From contig JAEWZS010000014.1 in the NCBI GenBank assembly GCA_023458355.1, positions 1 to 19,637 on the forward strand: 19,637 nucleotides of DNA, in the 5' to 3' direction. Of the stretch, positions 14,985 to 19,637 are shown in pieces (the first letter of the stretch is position 1; each line of letters starts with the position of its first letter). The notes under the pieces were generated by a model. The model had not been told where the DNA came from. It worked only from the letters and a program-made list of their open reading frames with translations, and made no database searches. Made by a program: the position numbers and the translations under genes. Source of the stretch: Bacillota bacterium. GTDB taxonomy: Bacteria > Bacillota > Clostridia > Christensenellales > CAG-138.

Positions 14985-15767
14985 CTACTCCACCAACGTC
15001 GGTATATCGGCGACGCTGTTTAATATAAGCCGCGGGCGATAAGGGTAGTTTTCCACATCTTCGCGTTTGGTTACGCCCGACAGCACCAAAATAGGATCTA
15101 AGCCGCTTTCGATACCGGCGATGATATCCGTATCCATGCGGTCACCTATCATGCAGGCTTCCTCGGAATGTACACCGAGCATCCGTAAACCCGTGCGCAT
15201 CATGAGGGGATTGGGCTTACCCACAAAATACGCGGTCTTCCCCGTTGTAACCTCAATGGGTGCAACGAGTGCGCGGCACGCGGGTATGATGCCGTTTTCG
15301 CTTGGCCCTGTCAAATCCGTATTGGTGCCGATCAGCTTTGCACCGTGTCTGATGTGATGTATGGCACGGGTGATGGCATTGTAGTTGTAGTTATCCGTTT
15401 CGCCAACGATTACATAATCGGGGTCCACGTCGTTGATGGTGATGCCTGCATCATAAAGTGCATTATGAAGCCCCGGCTCGCCTATTACATAAGCGCTGCC
15501 CCCCGGGCACTGGCTCTTTATAAACTTTGCCGTCGCAAGCGCGCTTGTGTAGAAATGGCTTTCGTCTACCTCGAGCCCCATGCGGTATAGCTTAAGTTGC
15601 AGTTCCTTGGGCGATCTTCCGCTTGCGTTGGTTAAGAACAAAAACTTCTTGTCTTCCCTATACAGCCAGTCCACAAACTCCTTTACGCCGGGCAGGATGC
15701 GGTTGCCATGGTAGATCACGCCGTCCATGTCGATGATGAAACCCTTTTTGTCTCTGAGCCTGTCCAT
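14985..15767 (-). CDS. HAD-IIA family (NagD-like) sugar phosphatase
   Basis: Cytosolic haloacid-dehalogenase phosphatase of subfamily IIA (NagD/AraL/pNPPase type), 260 residues. All four HAD motifs are present: the nucleophile and acid Asp13 and Asp15 in DMDGVIYHG, Thr46 in FLTNASGRS, Lys184 in GKPNP, and GDRMDTD at 208-214. A IIA cap lies between motifs II and III. The family hydrolyses various sugar or nucleotide phosphates, and the real substrate cannot be read from sequence. Start ATG at 15767 follows a weak GAAGGGA site; a possible extended -10 (TGATAGAAT) lies at about 15812-15820. The gene is a single unit with its own terminator. Confidence 0.92.
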   Translation of the reverse strand: MDRLRDKKGFIIDMDGVIYHGNRILPGVKEFVDWLYREDKKFLFLTNASGRSPKELQLKLYRMGLEVDESHFYTSALATAKFIKSQCPGGSAYVIGEPGLHNALYDAGITINDVDPDYVIVGETDNYNYNAITRAIHHIRHGAKLIGTNTDLTGPSENGIIPACRALVAPIEVTTGKTAYFVGKPNPLMMRTGLRMLGVHSEEACMIGDRMDTDIIAGIESGLDPILVLSGVTKREDVENYPYRPRLILNSVADIPTLVE

Positions 15768-15848
15768 AGATTTCCCTTCTCTTTTCTCTCACTCTATATT
15801 CTTACATGCTCATTCTATCAGAATACACATAAAAGCGCACCGTTTCTT

Positions 15849-15896
15849 ACTAAAAACAGTACCGTTTGACTTTTGGCATATCAAACGGTACTGTTT
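15849..15896 (-). terminator. Strong hairpin terminator after the 39-residue sORF
   Basis: A perfect 16-bp inverted repeat (AAACAGTACCGTTTGA at 15854-15869, its reverse complement at 15881-15896) with an 11-base loop. On the minus strand it ends in a T5 run, and it lies 46 bases past the sORF stop. On the plus strand only three T residues follow, so the minus strand is favoured. It also separates the sORF from the HAD phosphatase gene. Confidence 0.7.
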
Positions 15897-15941
15897 CAAC
15901 TATATAGGTCGAAGCGGACATCGCCCGCGAATAAATGCTAA

Positions 15942-16061
15942 TTATCTTTCAGATGGTTCCTTGCAGCCCTCCGAAAATTCATGGGAGCAAACGGCTTCTT
16001 CAAACATGATTTCCTGCTCAAGATTTAGCTCGTTGGCTTTCATTTCTTTCTTCTCACACAT
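15942..16061 (-). CDS. Small acidic peptide, 39 residues
   Basis: A short frame encodes 39 residues, beginning MCEKKEMKANELNLEQEIMF and ending EGCKEPSER. AAGGAGG lies eight bases before its ATG, one of the best ribosome binding sites in the window. It contains 11 Glu, three Cys (2, 25, 33) and one His (27), with a probable amphipathic helix at about 10-24. No signal peptide or membrane segment. A -10-like TATACT (16091-16096) precedes it and a strong terminator follows, so it looks like a complete transcription unit. The ELNLEQE stretch recalls leader peptides of some RiPP precursors, but there is no GG cleavage site and no modification gene nearby. Function unknown. Confidence 0.65.
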   Translation of the reverse strand: MCEKKEMKANELNLEQEIMFEEAVCSHEFSEGCKEPSER

Positions 16062-16192
16062 CGCTCGTTCCTCCTTGTTTTGATACACTCAGTATATCCT
16101 ATCGACAAAAGGAGAAATACACCAACTATGGAAACCCGTTGTGAACAAATTGCGACAGATTCCTGATCTTGCCGACTTTTTTATATAACCTG

Positions 16193-16253
16193 TTGACAAC
16201 TATATCGGCTCACGATATAGTTGTATCGCCACCCGATATAACGCCTCCCGATA
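16193..16253 (+). promoter_or_regulatory. padR promoter with embedded inverted-repeat operators
   Basis: The -35 TTGACA (16193-16198) and -10 TATAGT (16216-16221) are 17 bp apart. They are overlapped by a perfect 12-bp inverted repeat, ACAACTATATCG (16196-16207) and CGATATAGTTGT (16213-16224), with a five-base spacer. A second, shorter repeat TATCG (16224-16228) and CGATA (16234-16238) also has a five-base spacer, and a lone CGATA follows at 16249-16253. A repressor bound here would block RNA polymerase; the adjacent PadR is the obvious candidate. Confidence 0.8.
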
Positions 16254-16275
16254 GCAAGGCGAAAGGAAGGATACC

Positions 16276-16605
16276 ATGCACGATGAAAAAGAGAGTTTCG
16301 CGCTAACCGAAGCAGTGTATTATATTTTGCTTTCCCTTTTTACGCCCATGCATGGCTACGGCATTATGCAAAACGTATCGCAGTTGAGCAACGGCCGGGT
16401 CAACCTTGCGGCGGGCACGCTGTATGGTGCAATCACCACACTTTTGGAGCGTGGGTGGATCAGCGCTCTCCCCGGGGAGCGCTACTCGAGAAAGAAGGAA
16501 TATGTAATTACGAATAGCGGCAAAGAGGCTGTGTACGCGGAGCTCAAGCGCTTAAAGGAATTACTAGAAAACGGCGAACGTATTGTGGGAGGACAGGCAA
16601 AATGA
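16276..16605 (+). CDS. PadR family transcriptional regulator
   Basis: Winged-helix repressor of the PadR family, short class (109 residues). The N-terminal helix-turn-helix contains YYILLSLFTPMHGYGIMQNV and the recognition region LAAGTLYGAITTLLERGWI, the family's signature; the wing carries YSRKKEYVITNSGKEA, followed by a C-terminal dimerisation helix. Start ATG at 16276 follows AAGGAAGG. Its stop overlaps the DUF2812 start (ATGA). PadR-DUF2812 pairs usually act as autoregulated modules responding to small molecules or envelope stress; the inverted repeats over its promoter support autorepression. The inducing signal is unknown. Confidence 0.93.
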   Translation: MHDEKESFALTEAVYYILLSLFTPMHGYGIMQNVSQLSNGRVNLAAGTLYGAITTLLERGWISALPGERYSRKKEYVITNSGKEAVYAELKRLKELLENGERIVGGQAK

Positions 16606-17174
16606 AGCATAAAGTATATCGTTACTTCAGCATAGGCGAGCACGAAAAAGAAGAGCTTTGGCTTAATGAAATGTCCTCAAAGGGAATGCAGCTCACGGAT
16701 ACGGCGGGCATTCGCTATACATTTCAAGAGGGCGCGCCGGGCGCGTATATATACCGCATAGAGCTTTTGGAGCACATACCCGACCATGCGGAAAGCGCAG
16801 CATACATCCGCTTTTTAGAGGAAACAGGCGTGGAGTTCATCGGTTCTTATGGGCGCTGGGTATATTTTCGTCGCCCTGCCTCTCTCGGAGCGTTTGAGCT
16901 TTATTCGGATACGGGCTCAAAAATCAAGCATTTCAAGCGTATTTTGACGATGGCGAATGTGCTTTCCATACTTTATGCTGCATGGATTCTGCTTTGGCTG
17001 TTTCATTCATGGACGCAATACCAAATTGGTCTCCGTTGGTTTTACATCAATCATCCTTACTCACTGTCAAGCGTATGCGTTTTCACTTTTCTGATTATCC
17101 TTTTCCAGCTTGCCGTAATTCCCGTGCGCAAAACGCTGCATCGGCTGAAGATGCAAAAAAAGCTTGGAGAGTAA
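16602..17174 (+). CDS. DUF2812 domain-containing membrane protein
   Basis: A 190-residue protein of the DUF2812 family, which commonly accompanies PadR regulators. The soluble N-terminal half (about 1-110) contains family features YRYFSIGEHEKEELWLNEMS and GMQL near the start and YGRWVYFRRP in the middle. Two transmembrane segments follow (about 113-136 and 152-172), with a basic C-terminal tail. Orientation suggests the N-terminal domain is cytoplasmic. It overlaps the padR stop by four bases and is followed by a strong terminator. The biochemical role is unknown; by association it may act as a partner or sensor for PadR. Confidence 0.88.
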   Translation: MKHKVYRYFSIGEHEKEELWLNEMSSKGMQLTDTAGIRYTFQEGAPGAYIYRIELLEHIPDHAESAAYIRFLEETGVEFIGSYGRWVYFRRPASLGAFELYSDTGSKIKHFKRILTMANVLSILYAAWILLWLFHSWTQYQIGLRWFYINHPYSLSSVCVFTFLIILFQLAVIPVRKTLHRLKMQKKLGE

Positions 17175-17179
17175 ATCAA

Positions 17180-17222
17180 ATGTGCCCGCCGCATATCATG
17201 CGACGGGCACATATTCTTTTTT
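17180..17222 (+). terminator. Rho-independent terminator of the padR-DUF2812 operon
   Basis: A 15-bp stem with one mismatch (ATGTGCCCGCCGCAT with ATGCGACGGGCACAT) closes a three-base loop, followed by ATTCTTTTTT. It starts six bases past the DUF2812 stop. Read on the minus strand it lies after the ABC permease gene and may serve both convergent operons, though the T tract on that side is weak. Confidence 0.85.
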
Positions 17223-17231
17223 ACAACTCCC

Positions 17232-18539
17232 CTACTCCGCTCGAATTGCCGTAAGCGGGCTTAGTCGCATGGCGCGAAGCGCGGGATAAAGGCCACTTAC
17301 CATAGCAACCCCAATGGAGAATACCACAGCGCCGATGGCGAGATACGGCGGGATTACGCTCTTAAAGCCTGAGTCTGCAACGAACATGTTGATGAGCAAC
17401 CCGAGGCCATAGCTTAGCCCTAACCCGATACCGCCGCCAAACAAGCCGATGTAGGCGGATTCTGTGAGGAACAGCGAAGCGATATTGCTCATGCGGCAGC
17501 CAAGCACCTTGACGATGCCGATTTCCTTGGTGCGCTCGTAGATGCTCATCATCATCGTGTTCATAATGCCTATTGCCGCCACGAGGAGCGATACGCCGCC
17601 GATTGCACCGAGCAGGTACTGTATGCGCGCAGTGCTTTCCTGTGCCATCTCCACGGCATCTTGCAGTGAGTAGGTGCCGTATCCCATTTCGTCGATGGCG
17701 GTCTTCACAGCCTTTACGTCGTCGATATCCTCACACTTCACATATACCTGGTAGTACTTGTCGGTATCGACCTGCATGTAGTTTTTGTTTTCCTTGGCGA
17801 GCTTTAAAAGCGCGTTGATATCCATCAGGCAGTACCATGAAAAATCGTTGGACTCAGCGCTCATCACACCCACGGGGGTGATTTTGTAAAACTTGCCTTT
17901 GGGGATGATGTTCCCGTATTGGTCGTAGTTATCGTAGTTATAGATGTTCGAATAATCGAAGGTAATCTTAAAGCGGTCGTCAATTTGAACCCTGGGGTTG
18001 CCGTCCCTATCGAGCGCCGGCTTGTAATTTTTGGGGTTGTAGAAATTGCTCAGCATATAGTTGCCGAACACCATCTCATAATTGGAGCCGCCGTGATAAG
18101 CGCCCGGAAGTTCGCCGCTTTCAAGCACGATGCCGAACTCGTTGGCTGTCTCCACGTCGATGCCCAAAATATTCGCATCCGACACATACTGTCCACTTTT
18201 TATGATGCCGTAGCCGGTAATCATAGGCATGACGGCTTTAACACCGGTCAGCTGTTTGAATGCCTCTACACTTTTCTTGTTCAGCACCGTTTCGGTAGAG
18301 GTGCCTTGGCCTTTGCCGCCGGGGCTTTCCACCCATTTATAGGAGCTGACCTGGATAAGCGTAAGGCTCCCGGTATTTTGAAAGCTTTCAAGCGTTGCCT
18401 GCTGTATGCCTATGCCCAGCGAGACCATGACCACGATGGAGGCCGTGCCAATGACCATGCCGAGCACCGTCAAAATGGCGCGAAGCTTTCGCCTCCAAAG
18501 GTTCATGAATGCCATGCGGAGCAGATCCGCTAGTTTCAT
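17232..18539 (-). CDS. ABC transporter permease, MacB/FtsX type
   Basis: Permease of a type VII (MacB/YknZ-like) ABC system, 435 residues. It has the family's topology: TM1 at about 21-45 (ILTVLGMVIGTASIVVMVSL), a large extracellular MacB-like domain (about 46-305), then three C-terminal helices at about 308-332, 357-387 and 399-420, with the coupling region ERTKEIGIVKVLG and the ending SPLTAIRAE. The extracellular domain is rich in Tyr and Asn (for example YSNIYNYDNYDQYGN). Its ATG overlaps the upstream gene's stop (ATGA) with GGAGG before it, so the two are coupled. The required ATPase gene is not in the window and may lie beyond the right edge. Confidence 0.92.
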   Translation of the reverse strand: MKLADLLRMAFMNLWRRKLRAILTVLGMVIGTASIVVMVSLGIGIQQATLESFQNTGSLTLIQVSSYKWVESPGGKGQGTSTETVLNKKSVEAFKQLTGVKAVMPMITGYGIIKSGQYVSDANILGIDVETANEFGIVLESGELPGAYHGGSNYEMVFGNYMLSNFYNPKNYKPALDRDGNPRVQIDDRFKITFDYSNIYNYDNYDQYGNIIPKGKFYKITPVGVMSAESNDFSWYCLMDINALLKLAKENKNYMQVDTDKYYQVYVKCEDIDDVKAVKTAIDEMGYGTYSLQDAVEMAQESTARIQYLLGAIGGVSLLVAAIGIMNTMMMSIYERTKEIGIVKVLGCRMSNIASLFLTESAYIGLFGGGIGLGLSYGLGLLINMFVADSGFKSVIPPYLAIGAVVFSIGVAMVSGLYPALRAMRLSPLTAIRAE

Positions 18540-19637
18540 AGTTCCTCCAACTCCTTGTTACGCCTGCGCTTTAGGAGTATCACGAGTACCGCCCCACCCG
18601 CCAATACGGCTACGCCGATGACGATCCATACCCACACGGGTAAACCTTGCTGCATACCGCCATTCATACCCCCATCCACCATGCCGCCATCATCGGGGAA
18701 TGGTAAAGGCTCCATGCCGCCGTCGATAATCTCGCCGCCGCCCATGTCGTTTACATAAATGTTGAAAGGCATTTTGAGCTCGTACTGCTCGCCGTACACA
18801 TCCTCATAGGATATGACCACATTGGCGCTGATGTCGCCCGCCACGGAGGGAATTACGGTGAAGTCCGCATTCATGGCCGCACCGGAGGACACATTGCCGC
18901 CGAAGTAGCCGACTTCCATGGCAAGGCCGTCGCCTTCTACAGTAACGGTGCAGTTATACACGGTAGATTTGCCGAGGTTATAAAACGCAAGGTACATCGA
19001 AAACGGTGAACCCATCCATGCTTCGTCATAAATGACGGGTTCGTCTGCCTTGACGCGTATCTTTTGGAGCACCGGCACGGAAATGCTTTCCGATGCCTTG
19101 TAGGCGGTTTTGGTGGAAGCCGCTTCATAATCCATCTCTACGCCGAGCGTATAGGCCTTTGCCTCCGCCCCCGGTGTGGTTTGTAATGATATAGTTTCCG
19201 TATATGTTTCGCCCTTGCCTATTTTTGCAATATAGAGCGTATTCGAGCCTGATGCCGCGGGCAAAATGGTGTTCGTATCGTCCGCAATGCGAATCTGCAG
19301 GTTCTGTATGTTTTCGGTTTCTGAGGTATTCCTCAATACAAATGTTACGTCAAACGTTTCGCCCGCATACACCTTATCGGTGCTGAACGTGTACGATTCA
19401 ACAATCAGCTTCGGTGTTGATACGGCGGGAGGCGTACCTGTGCCGTCCGTTACGCTTGCGCCCTTGTTGACCGTGAGGAATATGCTGATCTTATCGGAGT
19501 AGCCGGTACCGTTTGGAGGCCACATGCCGTCCGCATTCACGATAAAGTCAATCATCTTCACGCCCGCGGTCACCTTTTTGCTTAAGGTAAACGTGTACTG
19601 AAACTCTAGGACCTGTCCCGCGTTCACGCTGCCGGGG
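18536..19637 (-). CDS. CARDB-like surface protein with C-terminal anchor (5' end off window)
   Basis: Partial gene: the frame stays open to the right edge, so the GTG at 19627 is internal and the true start is not visible. About 367 codons remain. The visible part consists of beta-sandwich repeats of the CARDB/COG1361 type, for example KLIVESYTFSTDKVYAGETF followed by VTFVLRNTSE, and a second domain around VYNCTVTVEGDG. A Gly/Met-rich linker with repeated DGGM/GGM follows, then one transmembrane helix (VWVWIVIGVAVLAGGAVLVI) and a basic tail KRRRNKELEEL. This is an exported, membrane-anchored protein whose bulk faces outside. Coupling to a MacB-type permease suggests an accessory or adaptor role in export, inferred from context. 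Confidence 0.85.
   Translation of the reverse strand, partial: PGSVNAGQVLEFQYTFTLSKKVTAGVKMIDFIVNADGMWPPNGTGYSDKISIFLTVNKGASVTDGTGTPPAVSTPKLIVESYTFSTDKVYAGETFDVTFVLRNTSETENIQNLQIRIADDTNTILPAASGSNTLYIAKIGKGETYTETISLQTTPGAEAKAYTLGVEMDYEAASTKTAYKASESISVPVLQKIRVKADEPVIYDEAWMGSPFSMYLAFYNLGKSTVYNCTVTVEGDGLAMEVGYFGGNVSSGAAMNADFTVIPSVAGDISANVVISYEDVYGEQYELKMPFNIYVNDMGGGEIIDGGMEPLPFPDDGGMVDGGMNGGMQQGLPVWVWIVIGVAVLAGGAVLVILLKRRRNKELEEL

Noticed and set aside
16132..16167. 12-codon plus-strand frame after AAAAGGAG upstream of padR
   Set aside because: The ribosome binding site is 13 bases from the ATG and the frame is too short and featureless to support.
17919..18533. 204-codon plus-strand frame opposite the ABC permease
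   Set aside because: Runs of Val/Ile/His arise from complementing the permease's Asp/Asn/Tyr codons; no start signal.

Overview
The window looks like chromosomal DNA of an uncultured Clostridia-type Bacillota, probably gut-associated. This rests on AddA/AddB instead of RecBCD, a PadR-DUF2812 pair, a CARDB/MacB-type export operon, strong AGGAGG-type ribosome binding sites, moderate GC, and intergenic palindromic repeats of a kind I associate with such genomes. The genus cannot be told from the sequence.

Layout. (1) 1-7760, minus strand: operon eda-thpR-addB-addA, with tight overlaps and one extended -10 promoter at 7792-7800; addA runs off the left edge. (2) 7761-8104: the eda promoter, a terminator for the next operon, and a chain of small hairpins. 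(3) 8105-9830, minus: phosphate operon pit (PiT transporter) followed by a DUF47/PhoU-like protein, preceded by direct repeats in exact 11-bp register that look like a PhoP box. (4) 10099-13155, plus: three overlapping M42 metallo-aminopeptidase genes, closed by a strong terminator at 13239-13267. (5) 13156-14984: a repeat-rich island holding one orphan membrane-protein gene (13704-14243), two ~100-bp inverted-repeat elements, two long direct repeats (282 and 411 bp), and a structured 138-bp insert in the second of these. (6) 14985-15767, minus: HAD-IIA (NagD-like) phosphatase. (7) 15942-16061, minus: an unannotated 39-residue acidic, Cys-containing sORF with a perfect ribosome binding site and its own terminator. 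(8) 16276-17174, plus: PadR regulator and DUF2812 membrane protein, behind a near-consensus promoter embedded in a 12-bp perfect inverted repeat. (9) 17232-19637, minus: a CARDB-like surface protein (N-terminus off the right edge) and a MacB/FtsX-type ABC permease.

How the parts work together: AddAB repairs double-strand breaks. Pit and DUF47 form a phosphate uptake unit probably induced by phosphate starvation. The three M42 peptidases probably form a cytosolic peptide-trimming complex. PadR most likely represses its own operon. The most unusual parts are the repeat island, the sORF, and the two clear operator architectures (PhoP-like and PadR).
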